From DASUBN01 sp036500225 (GTDB lineage Bacteria > Pseudomonadota > Gammaproteobacteria > Natronospirales > REEB76), in NCBI GenBank assembly GCA_036500225.1, contig DASYCJ010000062.1:1-28455 (forward strand): DNA of 28,455 nucleotides. Direction: 5' to 3'. Below are positions 9,801 through 17,074 of this stretch, piece by piece. How positions within the stretch are numbered: position 1 is the stretch's first letter; every line of letters starts with the position of its first letter. A program made the translations under genes and the position numbers. The notes beneath the pieces are model-generated. The model made no database searches. It was not told where the DNA came from and worked only from the letters and a program-made list of their open reading frames with translations.

Positions 9801-10373
9801 GCTGGCCGGGTTCTGCGGTGTCGGGTGATGGTGGAAACCGCGACCATCGAAGAGATCGACGCCGACGCCGGTGCCGACCCAGAGCCTCTGTTGGCGATCG
9901 ATGTACAAAGCCGAGACCCGGTCGTCGGCGAGGCTAGCCGGATCCTTGGGATCATTGCTGTAATGGGTGAAACGACGAGTGCCGGGATCGAACCGGTCAA
10001 GACCACCGACGGATGTGCCGACCCAGAGCGTGCCATCCTGAGCCAGGGCCAGGGCATTCACGGTATTGTCCGACAGCGACCCGGGATCCGCCGGATTGTG
10101 GCGGAAGGTCAGGAACTCATAGCCGTCATACCGTTGCAGACCGTCCTGGGTACCGAACCACAGATAACCCTGAGCATCCTGGACGATGGCCTGCACCGAA
10201 CTCTGGGCCAGGCCATCTTCGATGCGGATGTGACGGAACCGCAGGCTCGAGCCTGGCGGTGGCGACTGCTGATCCTTGGCCTGCACGGCGCAGGTAAAGC
10301 ATGCGAGCACGAGGCACGCGCCTGCGAGCGTGGTCCGGACGATAGGATGGTGCTGCGGTCGCCGGTGGAGCAT
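6846..10373 (-). CDS. Diguanylate cyclase with periplasmic two-component-regulator beta-propeller sensor
   Basis: This 1175-residue protein starts with a signal peptide (about 1-32). About 14 Reg_prop repeats of the LWVGTxDGL type follow to about residue 690, enough for two seven-bladed propellers. A Y_Y_Y domain (about 715-800), one membrane helix (about 806-830), a GAF-like cytoplasmic domain (about 850-990) and a C-terminal GGDEF domain (about 1005-1170) complete it. The catalytic motif is the GGEEL variant at 1088-1092. An I-site RQLD lies five residues before it, so product inhibition is likely. It should sense a periplasmic ligand and make cyclic di-GMP inside the cell. No EAL domain is attached. 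The start codon at 10373 has a weak ribosome site. The stop overlaps the DUF3311 start (ATGA), which ties it to a transporter. Confidence 0.93.
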   Translation of the reverse strand: MLHRRPQHHPIVRTTLAGACLVLACFTCAVQAKDQQSPPPGSSLRFRHIRIEDGLAQSSVQAIVQDAQGYLWFGTQDGLQRYDGYEFLTFRHNPADPGSLSDNTVNALALAQDGTLWVGTSVGGLDRFDPGTRRFTHYSNDPKDPASLADDRVSALYIDRQQRLWVGTGVGVDLFDGRGFHHHPTPQNPASARQVYSVHEDAAGRLWVGSDHGLYRLEGDHLVPFVATGAMSPDQRGLFTESPIHAITEVSSMLWIASGRGIAVLDSHGALRHFYSHSDSVDSLGNDHALNLLPDGSGAVWVGTYGGGMSRFESEAEGFSSYQHDATDPGSLGSDQIDVMYQDRSGLIWIGTDDSGVDVYNPRTRAFGYYRHKQGDANSLASNVVWSLYKDKAGDTWVGTDHGLTRMDATRRHYRQYHMGQRPATRVDDDQVNDVYGERDGTLWTGTDYGIYRYLPDRDAFQRYTLISPHDDLAGDIVTYMLEDSRGRLWIGTNGGLARIDTAKGTVRRYRHEPARSDSLPNDAVITLCETTDQRLWVGTADGLASFDGDEDSFRVYRNDPNAPSSISYNNIQSCRADAAGGLWVGTSDGLDHFQPGQQAFKRYFISDGLPNDTIYAILPESHGGFWISTDVGLSHFDPKAASFRNYVKSDGLQSDEFNGGAAFAAPDGELLFGGVEGMNAFYPGHIADDPLPPKVAITRFLRQNLEVPLADATGPIDSVQLQYRQNVLGFEFTAFDYAEPELNRFNYRLDGFDTDWHELRGRHTATYTNLDPGKYLLRVRGANSDGVWSKDEATLAIEVLPPAWRTGWAYLLYAAAGFVTLMLGLGLYRRMLEREHRLSDEQRRRRWAESLHDLIHRVTAQHDDRAIAEQLIDALTNFVEYEHALFYVERDSGLVLLASRGIGPSEQAYLEHWPRQQPQIVARLRQAQRALLLTPEDAATLAGGGKPGRHHYLAVPLHSGNGAFRLLLVGRPNKPLNEQQMAVASAMAKQVNMALDNARLIQDLEDLATTDGLTRLYNRRHFMERAESEFERSRRYRRELSVFLIDADHFKSINDSHGHEAGDRALRMLAAACRQGLRQLDVIGRYGGEELVVLLPETSAAVAYETAERLRHAIEQLRIPALEGEIQLTVSVGVATAGTDTETVAALVNQADRALYEAKRGGRNRVVAAGSGKA

Positions 10374-10431
10374 GTGGAGCCGCGTAGTTTTTGTTCAAGG
10401 TAGGCACGCTGCCACGCGCACCCTTGCGGCG

Positions 10432-10437
10432 ATTATG
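10432..10437 (-). promoter_or_regulatory. Possible -10 element upstream of the propeller diguanylate cyclase
   Basis: On the minus strand CATAAT (5 of 6 to TATAAT) lies about 60 bases before the start codon in the 92-base gap after the M48 gene. No good -35 hexamer stands at the right distance, so an activator-dependent promoter or chance is equally possible. Confidence 0.22.
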
Positions 10438-10452
10438 TAGCAAATTTCCCAA

Positions 10453-10481
10453 AAAAGCTTGAGGATCAGCCCTCGGGCGGT
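10453..10481 (-). terminator. Weak candidate terminator at the end of the trehalose/MscS/M48 operon
   Basis: On the minus strand GAGG and CCTC pair around GCTGAT, with a flanking GC/GC pair beyond a 2x2 mismatch. A run of six T follows directly. The stem overlaps the stop codon of the M48 gene. The T-run is convincing but the stem is short. Confidence 0.35.
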
Positions 10482-11284
10482 GTGCAATCCGGACGGCGTC
10501 CGGCAGCCTTCGCCGCCTGATATTTCTGCATGTCTTCCGGCAACTGCTGTTGCAAGGCCTGCAGACGGTTCGCATCCGCTGGATGGTCCGAGAGCAGCTC
10601 CGGCGGCGCACCCTGGTTGCTGCTCATCATGTTGCGCCACAGTTCCAAGGCCTCGTGGGGATCCCAACCCGCCTCCGCCATGTACTGGGTACCGAGCTTA
10701 TCCGCCTCGCTCTCCTGGGCGCGGCTGAAAGGCAGCAGCACGCCCACCTGCGCACCGGCACCCAATGCCGCCATGGTGAGCTGTCCGGTGCTGGAACTTT
10801 GATCGATGCCGGTCAGAAGAGCCGCTAGGTCCACGCCGACCGCCGTGGCCTGTTGGTCCGAGATGCGCTCGGCGCCGTGACCTGCCTGCACGTGGCCCAT
10901 CTCATGACCCAGCACCGCCGCCAGTTCACCCTGCGTCTTCGCCACCTTGAAGATGCCGGTGTATACAGACACATGCCCACCCGGCAGGGCGAAGGCGTTG
11001 ACGGTCTTGTCGTCCTTGAACACCGTCACCACCCACTTGCCGCCGCCTCGCGGTGCGCCGGTGGCCGCGCTCAGGGCATGCACGATGCACCCCGCATAAC
11101 TGTTGGCCTTCGGGTCCTGATCCACCGGCGTCTGCTTCTTGATCTGCTGGAAGGACTGGTCGCCGGCCTGGGCGGCTTGCTGGTCCGAGACCAGGTTCAA
11201 CTGCTTGCGACCCGTAGGTGACGTGGCGCAGGCGGCGAGTGCAGAAAGGATCGCGATGGTAAGGGTATTCTTGTTGTAGTTCAC
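10466..11284 (-). CDS. M48 family metalloprotease, outer-membrane-type lipoprotein (BepA/LoiP-like)
   Basis: A 272-residue zinc endopeptidase. The start is GTG at 11284, which overlaps the mscS stop as GTGA and has AAGGAT upstream. The longer frame back to 11344 would bury the signal peptide. From this start a lipoprotein signal is seen: NTLTIAILSALAAC with lipobox LAAC and lipidated Cys at residue 19. The next residues are Ala and Thr, so outer-membrane sorting is likely. The zinc motif HEMGH is at 127-131, and the third ligand is probably Glu191 in ESEAD. There is no TPR region, so it is closer in size to LoiP than to BepA. Such proteases degrade or mature outer-membrane proteins under stress. 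It is the last gene of a five-gene overlapping operon. Confidence 0.92.
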   Translation of the reverse strand: MNYNKNTLTIAILSALAACATSPTGRKQLNLVSDQQAAQAGDQSFQQIKKQTPVDQDPKANSYAGCIVHALSAATGAPRGGGKWVVTVFKDDKTVNAFALPGGHVSVYTGIFKVAKTQGELAAVLGHEMGHVQAGHGAERISDQQATAVGVDLAALLTGIDQSSSTGQLTMAALGAGAQVGVLLPFSRAQESEADKLGTQYMAEAGWDPHEALELWRNMMSSNQGAPPELLSDHPADANRLQALQQQLPEDMQKYQAAKAAGRRPDCTPPEG

Positions 11285-12345
11285 GGTGTCATCCTTTGCT
11301 TGCCATCGGGCGGCTGCATCAGCACCCGGGTCTGAGGCAGGCAACCGGGACGATTGCGCTGCAGATAATCGACCAGTTTCTCGCGCACCAGGCAGCGCAG
11401 GTCCCAGGAATGGTTGCTGTTGACCACGCTCATGAGCGCACGCAACTGCAGCGTCTGGGCCGTGGCATCCGTGACCTGGAAAGCCCAGGTCTTGCCGTCC
11501 CAGAGCGGACTCTCCTTCAGCAGCGAATGGAAATAGTCACGCAGCTCCTGCACCGGCGCAGTGTAATCCGCGTAGAGGGTCACGGTCGCCAAGAGGTCTG
11601 CGGTACGCCGGGTCCAATTCTCGAAAGGTTGCTCGATGAAATAAGACAGGGGCAGCATCAAGCGCCGCTGGTCCCATATCCTCACCACCACGTAGGTGGT
11701 GCGTATCTCCTCGATCCAGCCCCAGTTCCCCTCCACTACTACCACATCATCGATGCGGATGGGCTCGGTCAGGGCCACCTGCAGGCCCGCCAGGATGTTG
11801 GTGAACACCGGACGTGCCGCGAGGCCCAGTAGCAGGCCCGCGACCCCGGCGGACGCGAACAGAGTGGCACCCACGGCGCGCACTTCCGGGAAGGTCATGA
11901 GCATGGCGGAGATGGTGGCGATCAGCACCAGCGCCAGGGCGATGCGCCGCAGGATGGTGACCTGGGTGATGACTCGACGGGCTTGCAGGTTGTCCGCGAC
12001 GTCGAGACGATGTCGCACTTCCAGGGTATCGCGCCAAGCGTCGAACAAGCGGATGCAGATCCAACCCAGGGTCGCGATCAATACCATGACCGCCGCGTGG
12101 TCCAGGAAAGCTGCCGGCGCCGGGCTGAAGCGCGCCAAGGGCAGTGCCAACAATACCGTGGAGACCGGGCTCAGCAGCAACACCGGCTCACGGATACGGC
12201 GCACAACGGCGTGGGCGAGTCCGGTCTGGAAACGGAACAATACATGCTGTAACAGGTACAGCACCACATATGCAGCCAAGAGCGACCCGCACAACATGGC
12301 ACTGAACAGGATCGCCGAATAGACATCGGCGCTGATGGCGCTCAC
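11281..12345 (-). CDS. MscS-type mechanosensitive ion channel
   Basis: A 354-residue inner-membrane channel. Four to five hydrophobic segments precede the pore helix region GVAGLLLGLAARPVFTNILAG (about 165-185) and the beta domain (IRIDDVVVVEGNWGWIEEI, about 195-215). A C-terminal alpha/beta domain follows. It resembles the larger MscS relatives of the YbdG/YnaI sort rather than the 286-residue E. coli MscS. Family function is release of small solutes on hypo-osmotic shock. It starts with GTG at 12345 inside a GTGA overlap with otsA, with no strong ribosome site, so it may depend on coupled translation. It ends in a GTGA overlap with the M48 gene. Confidence 0.92.
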   Translation of the reverse strand: MSAISADVYSAILFSAMLCGSLLAAYVVLYLLQHVLFRFQTGLAHAVVRRIREPVLLLSPVSTVLLALPLARFSPAPAAFLDHAAVMVLIATLGWICIRLFDAWRDTLEVRHRLDVADNLQARRVITQVTILRRIALALVLIATISAMLMTFPEVRAVGATLFASAGVAGLLLGLAARPVFTNILAGLQVALTEPIRIDDVVVVEGNWGWIEEIRTTYVVVRIWDQRRLMLPLSYFIEQPFENWTRRTADLLATVTLYADYTAPVQELRDYFHSLLKESPLWDGKTWAFQVTDATAQTLQLRALMSVVNSNHSWDLRCLVREKLVDYLQRNRPGCLPQTRVLMQPPDGKQRMTP

Positions 12346-13775
12346 GGCGGCGCTGGCCTGTGATCCCCTGAGCGTCTGTCCGTCTCGCGCCGTTCATAAG
12401 GATGGCCCGCTTCTCCGAGCGCATCGGTGAAATCCATCACCCAGTGATGCACATCAGAATCCCGCAGTACCTTCATCATCCGCCGCCAGCGGGCGCGTCT
12501 CTCTTCCAGGGGCATGCGCAGACCCTGGGCGATACCCGAAGCCACACCGGCCACATCATAGGGATTGACGATGATGGCGTCCTGCAGTTGCTCCGCAGCT
12601 CCGGCCAGGGACGAGAGCACCAGCACACCAGGATCCTCTTCCGGCTGGGCGGCCACGTACTCCTTGGCTACCAGGTTCATGCCGTCACGCAGGGGCGTGA
12701 CCAAGCCGATCTGTGCCAGGGACAGGAATCCCATGATGGTAGTGCGTTGGAAACCGCGGGTCATGTAGCGCAAGGGCAGCCAGTCGTATTCCGCGAAGCG
12801 CCCATGGATGTCACCGGCGATAGAGTTCAGCTCCTGGCGGATGTCCTCGTATTCAGCCACCTCGGTGCGTGACAGGGGTGCGATCTGCAACAGCACCACC
12901 TTGCGGCGGAACTCGGGGCTGGATTCCAACAACTGCCCATAAGCCAATAATCGTTCCGGCAAGCCCTTGCTGTAATCCAGTCGGTCCACGCCGATGATGA
13001 GCCGGCGCCGGGTGAGGCTGGTCTCCAGGCGTCGGCCATGGGTGCCCTGCCGCCCTTTGCTCGCCATGCTCGCGATCGCATCGACATCGATGCCGATGGG
13101 AAAGTCGCGCACCAGCGCGCTACGGCCGTGATAGTCGATGCGACTGCCGTGCACCGACGCATCCGGGCAGAAGTGTTCGATGCAGGCACGGAAGGCTTCT
13201 ACATCCAAGGCAGTCTGAAAGCCCAGCACGTCGTAGTGGAGCATGCTCTCCAGCAAAGTCCGGTGCCCCGGCATGGCGCGCAGCACGTCCGGGAATGGGA
13301 ACGGTACATGCAGGAAGAAGCCTATGGGTTGTGTGGCGCCCGCCTGCCGCAGCAACCTTCCCAATGGCAGCAAGTGGTAGTCATGTACCCACACCAGGTC
13401 GTCTGATCTCAGCATCGGTGCCAGGCGACGCGCGAACATATGATTGACCTTGTGATAGGTCTCCCATTCGGCGCTGTTATAACGGATCAGGTCCAGGCGC
13501 GAGTGAAACAGGGGCCACAAGAGACTATTGGCCGCGCCTACGTAGTACTCCTCGAACTCCTTGGTCGTGAGCGGCAAGGTGGCGAAGGTCACGCCCTCTT
13601 CTTCCATCACTTCCGGCGGAGTATCGGCTTGTTCGGCGGTCTTGCCGTTCCAGCCGAACCAGAGGCCGCCGTGCCGGCGCATCGCGCCTAGCAGGCCACT
13701 CGCGAGGCCGCCCTGCGCCGAGCCGCGCTGGCCAGGCATGGCCACGCGATTTGAGATCACCACTAGGCGGCTCAA
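12342..13775 (-). CDS. otsA: Trehalose-6-phosphate synthase
   Basis: A 477-residue GT20 glycosyltransferase that joins UDP-glucose and glucose-6-phosphate to trehalose-6-phosphate in the cytoplasm. The frame is open upstream to 13997, but I choose the TTG at 13775. From there the protein begins LSRLVVISNRVAMP (TTG read as Met), exactly like E. coli OtsA (474 residues). GGAGG stands 7 bases before it, and it overlaps the preceding stop as TTGA. Diagnostic segments are GGLWFGWNGKT, NSLLWPLFHSR, WVHDYHLLPLG, FLHVPFPFPD, GVDRLDYSKGLPERL and TPLRDGMNLVAKEYVA. They cover the substrate-binding Tyr/Trp/Asp/Arg/Lys positions of the family. It is the third gene of the operon, downstream of otsB and a GH15 gene. 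Confidence 0.96.
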   Translation of the reverse strand: MSRLVVISNRVAMPGQRGSAQGGLASGLLGAMRRHGGLWFGWNGKTAEQADTPPEVMEEEGVTFATLPLTTKEFEEYYVGAANSLLWPLFHSRLDLIRYNSAEWETYHKVNHMFARRLAPMLRSDDLVWVHDYHLLPLGRLLRQAGATQPIGFFLHVPFPFPDVLRAMPGHRTLLESMLHYDVLGFQTALDVEAFRACIEHFCPDASVHGSRIDYHGRSALVRDFPIGIDVDAIASMASKGRQGTHGRRLETSLTRRRLIIGVDRLDYSKGLPERLLAYGQLLESSPEFRRKVVLLQIAPLSRTEVAEYEDIRQELNSIAGDIHGRFAEYDWLPLRYMTRGFQRTTIMGFLSLAQIGLVTPLRDGMNLVAKEYVAAQPEEDPGVLVLSSLAGAAEQLQDAIIVNPYDVAGVASGIAQGLRMPLEERRARWRRMMKVLRDSDVHHWVMDFTDALGEAGHPYERRETDRRSGDHRPAPP

Positions 13776-15556
13776 AACGCCACCTCCCAGGGTTCCGAGA
13801 GACGCATGGCGGAATGGATGATGCCCACCATGCTGTAAGTCTGGGGGAAGTTGCCCCACAGCTCGCCGTTCTTCGGATCCAGGTGTTCTGAGAGCAGACC
13901 CAGGGACGTGCAACGCGCCAACATATGCTCGAACAAGGTACGCGCCTCGGCGCGCCTGCCAATCTGGGCCAAGGCATCGATATACCAAAAGGTGCATAGG
14001 GTGAAGGCATTGTGGGGAGTGCCGAAGTCATCCGCCTCTACATAACGGAATACGTAGTCACCGCGTTTGAGTTCCCGGCCGATTGCGTCCACCGTGGCTA
14101 TGAAACGTGGATCGCTGGGGGCGACGATGCCCAGTTCGGCCATGAGCAAGAGGCTCGCATCCAGGCTGTCGCCGCCGAAACTGGCGGCGAAACAGCCACG
14201 CCGCTCGTTCCAGGCGCGTTCCAGTATGGTCTCGCGGATGCGTTGGGCGGCAGCGGCCCAGTATTCCGCCCGCCCCTCCAGGCCCAAGTGCCAGGCGATG
14301 CGCGCCAGACGGTCGCAGGCCGTCCAACACATCACGCTGGAGAACGTGTGGACGTGGTTACTGTTACGCAATTCCCATAGGCCGGCGTCGGGTTTGTCAT
14401 GCAGATCCAGCGCCGTCTCGCCCAGGGATTCGAGCTGGCGGAACAAGGCCACGTCGCCCGGGTTGTCCAGGCGTGCGTCGAAGAAACTATGGGCAGCGGA
14501 CAGCACCACGGCGCCGTAGACGTCGTTCTGTTCCTGGGTGTGGGCGGCGTTGCCCACGCGCACAGGCCCGATGCCCCGGTAACCTGTGAGACCTGCCACT
14601 TCCTGCTCATCCAGGTCGCTGAGTCCGTTGATGCGGTATACGGGTTTTAGGCGCCTCTGGGCCGCATCGGAGCCGATGTTGACCACGTAGCGGATGTAGT
14701 CCTCCATGGTCTTGGTGGCGCCGAGCCGGTTCAAGGCGTTGACCACGAAGTAACTGTCCCTGAGCCAGCAATGTCGGTAGTCCCAGTTGCGGGCTGAACC
14801 CGCGTTCTCCGGGATGGAGGTGGTGACCGCCGCCACCACCGCGCCGGTGTCCTCGAAGGTACAGAGCTTGAGTGTGATGGCGGCGCGGATCACCGCGTCC
14901 TGCCACTCAAGTGGCAAGGCCAGGTAGCGCACCCAATCGCGCCAATAGGCGACGGTCTCGGCATGGAATTCTCGTGCCGCCTCCTCCACCGGACGCACCA
15001 CCACCTCGTCGGGGCCGAGGAGCAAGGTGACCTCATGGTCCAGCAGGAACGAAGTCTCGTCCAGGATTGCCGTCACCGGTGCGTTGGTGGTGAGGCGCAG
15101 CACCTGCTCCGGCAGGACGTAACGCACATGGTTGCTGCCAGCGGTGACACTCGCATCCTTGGCGCCGTAGTCACCGCTGGGATGCAGACGCAGGGTGATG
15201 CGTGGTCGTCCGTGCAGCGGCTTGATGGAACGCACCAGCATGGCAGGCCGATACATGCGCCCATAGTTCTTGAAACGGGGCGCGAAGTCGGTGATCTGCA
15301 CCACGCCACCATGGGCGTCGCGCAGGGTGGTCACCAGCACCGCGGTGTTACGTTCGTAATGGTGTTCGCTGCCGACGAGGTCCTGGAGCTCCACCCGAAA
15401 GCTACCGCGGCCCTCACCCTTCGGCTCCAACAGGGAACAGAACACCGGATCCGAGTCGAAGCGCGGCAAGCAGGCCCATACCATCTCGGCGCGCTCATCC
15501 ACTAACGCCGCGAAGGCGCAGTTGCCGATAAGGCCGAGTTCGAGATCACGCTCCAT
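13772..15556 (-). CDS. Glycoside hydrolase family 15 (glucoamylase/trehalase-like)
   Basis: A 594-residue cytoplasmic GH15 protein without a signal peptide. A beta-sandwich N-terminal domain (about 1-210, beginning LELGLIGNCAFAALVD) precedes the (alpha/alpha)6 catalytic barrel. The barrel carries the family segment NWDYRHCWLRDSYF (about 265) and later LDASLLLMAELG and NFPQTYSMVG. Members next to ots genes are often annotated as trehalases or glucoamylases; mycobacterial GH15 trehalase is a known case. The substrate is not readable here. The ATG at 15556 lies 11 bases inside the end of otsB, and the stop overlaps the TTG start of otsA. A hydrolase between the two genes for trehalose synthesis suggests control of trehalose turnover, but that is inference. 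Confidence 0.92.
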   Translation of the reverse strand: MERDLELGLIGNCAFAALVDERAEMVWACLPRFDSDPVFCSLLEPKGEGRGSFRVELQDLVGSEHHYERNTAVLVTTLRDAHGGVVQITDFAPRFKNYGRMYRPAMLVRSIKPLHGRPRITLRLHPSGDYGAKDASVTAGSNHVRYVLPEQVLRLTTNAPVTAILDETSFLLDHEVTLLLGPDEVVVRPVEEAAREFHAETVAYWRDWVRYLALPLEWQDAVIRAAITLKLCTFEDTGAVVAAVTTSIPENAGSARNWDYRHCWLRDSYFVVNALNRLGATKTMEDYIRYVVNIGSDAAQRRLKPVYRINGLSDLDEQEVAGLTGYRGIGPVRVGNAAHTQEQNDVYGAVVLSAAHSFFDARLDNPGDVALFRQLESLGETALDLHDKPDAGLWELRNSNHVHTFSSVMCWTACDRLARIAWHLGLEGRAEYWAAAAQRIRETILERAWNERRGCFAASFGGDSLDASLLLMAELGIVAPSDPRFIATVDAIGRELKRGDYVFRYVEADDFGTPHNAFTLCTFWYIDALAQIGRRAEARTLFEHMLARCTSLGLLSEHLDPKNGELWGNFPQTYSMVGIIHSAMRLSEPWEVAF

Positions 15557-16307
15557 CTGGAGCCCCCCCAGGCAGGCGTGCCGCCAGCCAGTGCAGCACA
15601 GCCGCCGGGTCGGCCAAGCGCAGCGTCGCGACGCTGGGCTCCGGCCCGACCTTGATGCTGATGCCGCCCATGGCGTTCACAGCCTCGAAACCGCTCTCAT
15701 CCGTAAGGTCATCACCGATATAGACCGGGCGTCTGCCGGCGAAAGGCGCCTGGCGCATGAAGGCCTCCACCGCCTGGCCCTTGCCCAGTTCCGCGGGGCA
15801 GACCTCCAGCACGCATTTACCGGGCTGTAGCCTCAGGCTGCGATAAGGGGCGAGCATCTCCAGCATGGTGGAAGTGAGGCTCTCGCCCAAGTGCGGCGCG
15901 CGGCGATAATGCAGGCTGATGGCGAGGCCCTTGTCTTCGAGCCTCAGACGCCCATCCATGTCTGCCAAGCGGCGCATCTTGGCGCCTACCGCCTGCAAGG
16001 CCGAGAGGTGCCCTTCCCACCAAGTGATCCGGCCACCGGGATTACGTATTTCGGCACCATGCTGCGCCGCCACCGGAAACCGGTGCGGGGCGAACATGAC
16101 GTCCAACTCATGCAAGGGTCGGCCGCTCACCAGGGCCAAGGCGCCGTCGCTGGCGGCACTAAGGCTCACCAACAGGGCGCATGCCGCCCCCGACGGGGCC
16201 ACCACATCGGGCGACTCCGCAATCGGGAGCAAGGTGCCGTCCACATCCAAGAAGTAGGCGAAACGGGGATCTTGCTCTTGCACTGCTCTATCTACAGGGC
16301 GCGACAT
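15546..16307 (-). CDS. otsB: Trehalose-6-phosphate phosphatase
   Basis: A 253-residue HAD-superfamily phosphatase that converts trehalose-6-phosphate to trehalose. The nucleophile motif FLDVDGTLLP holds Asp21 and Asp23. Motif II appears as ALVSGR, the Lys motif near KGQAVEAFM, and the Mg2+-binding motif as YIGDDLTDESGF. Length fits the family (E. coli OtsB is 266). It is the first gene of the five-gene operon and overlaps the GH15 gene by 11 bases. The ATG at 16307 has no strong Shine-Dalgarno. The AT-rich stretch just before it (16308-16335) is a plausible promoter or leader area, but no clear hexamer pair was found at usable spacing. Confidence 0.95.
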   Translation of the reverse strand: MSRPVDRAVQEQDPRFAYFLDVDGTLLPIAESPDVVAPSGAACALLVSLSAASDGALALVSGRPLHELDVMFAPHRFPVAAQHGAEIRNPGGRITWWEGHLSALQAVGAKMRRLADMDGRLRLEDKGLAISLHYRRAPHLGESLTSTMLEMLAPYRSLRLQPGKCVLEVCPAELGKGQAVEAFMRQAPFAGRRPVYIGDDLTDESGFEAVNAMGGISIKVGPEPSVATLRLADPAAVLHWLAARLPGGAPDGA

Positions 16308-16390
16308 AATGTATTGGAATTCGTTAGTTTTGTCCGCGGCGCGCGACGCGGATTGAGATTCATTGTTGGACGGCAGGCAGGCATAAGCAA

Positions 16391-16423
16391 ACCGCGGATG
16401 TCCGAAGATTGGACATCCGCGGT
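16391..16423 (-). terminator. Perfect 13-base-pair hairpin after the DUF1993 gene
   Basis: ACCGCGGATGTCC (16391-16403) and GGACATCCGCGGT (16411-16423) pair perfectly around a 7-base loop. In the minus direction the stem is followed by TTGCTTATG, a weak T-rich tail. It most likely ends transcription of the DUF1993 gene 42 bases upstream. It also lies 84 bases in front of otsB, so it could insulate that operon. Confidence 0.65.
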
Positions 16424-16464
16424 CGCGGGGTGCTAAGCGGTATCTGAAGACTACTGAGTCGTGT

Positions 16465-16989
16465 TCAGCGTTTCACGTGTTCGGTATCGCCGAGGAAATC
16501 AGGCTTGCCCACCTCGACGCCGTTGTGGCGCAGGATGGCGTAGGCCGTGGTGACGTGGAAGAAGAAGTTAGGGTACACCGAATCGAAAGTGTAGGTCAGA
16601 CCTGTGTACTTGCGCGGATTGCCGTTGGCCGGCTTCACCTCGATGGTCTTGCTATCGCTGCCGTCGAGCTGGGCGGGCTTGAAACTCTGCGCATAGGCGA
16701 TTGTCTTGTCGATGCGCGCTTGCAACTCTTGGAAGGTCACCTCCGTGTCCTCGAACTTCGGCGCCTCGGTGCCGGACAGGCGCGCGATGCAGAACTTCAC
16801 CTGGTCGGTGGCGATGTGGATCTGGCGGTTCAGCGGGAACATGTCCGGGAACAGGCGCGCGCCGGTGAGCACCAGCGGATCGATCTTGCGTGCCGCGGCG
16901 TAGTCTTCACCCTTCTTCAGCACCAGCTTGAGCTGGGTGAGTATGTGGATGAAACCGGGGGCCGTGGCCTGATACATCGAGAGCTGCAT
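16465..16989 (-). CDS. DUF1993 family protein
   Basis: A 174-residue soluble protein matching the DUF1993 pattern: N-terminal SMYQATAPGFIHILTQL, then ARLFPDMFPLNRQIHIATD and FHVTTAYAILRHNGVEVGK near the C-terminus. Several His residues (for example in QIHIATD and FFFHVTTAY) and the all-helical look recall DinB-like four-helix bundles, but the function is unknown. The ATG at 16989 has GGAG six bases before it. The gene stands alone, divergent from the small secreted protein at 17075, and is followed by a strong hairpin. Confidence 0.88.
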   Translation of the reverse strand: MQLSMYQATAPGFIHILTQLKLVLKKGEDYAAARKIDPLVLTGARLFPDMFPLNRQIHIATDQVKFCIARLSGTEAPKFEDTEVTFQELQARIDKTIAYAQSFKPAQLDGSDSKTIEVKPANGNPRKYTGLTYTFDSVYPNFFFHVTTAYAILRHNGVEVGKPDFLGDTEHVKR

Positions 16990-17024
16990 GGTCGTCTCCA
17001 GGGGTATTTGTCATGAATCTGCCC

Positions 17025-17043
17025 GGATTGCGTGCGACAATCC
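17025..17043. promoter_or_regulatory. Dyad in the divergent promoter region of the DUF1993 and secreted-protein genes
   Basis: GGATTG (17025-17030) and CAATCC (17038-17043) are perfect 6-base arms separated by CGTGCGA. The dyad sits in the middle of the 85-base gap between two divergent genes, where a shared operator would be expected. No matching regulator is encoded next door, so this is only a candidate. Confidence 0.3.
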
Positions 17044-17074
17044 TGTCATCGCAGCGCAAGCAGGGTGATTCGGG

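Noticed and set aside
6846..10373. Possible tandem-repeat or repeat-in-toxin protein
   Set aside because: The repeats are Reg_prop beta-propeller blades, and the C-terminus is a clear GGDEF domain.
16308..16335. Promoter pair directly before otsB (CGGACA and TACATT, 17 apart)
   Set aside because: The -10 would touch the ATG, so transcription would start inside the gene; each hexamer matches only 4 of 6.
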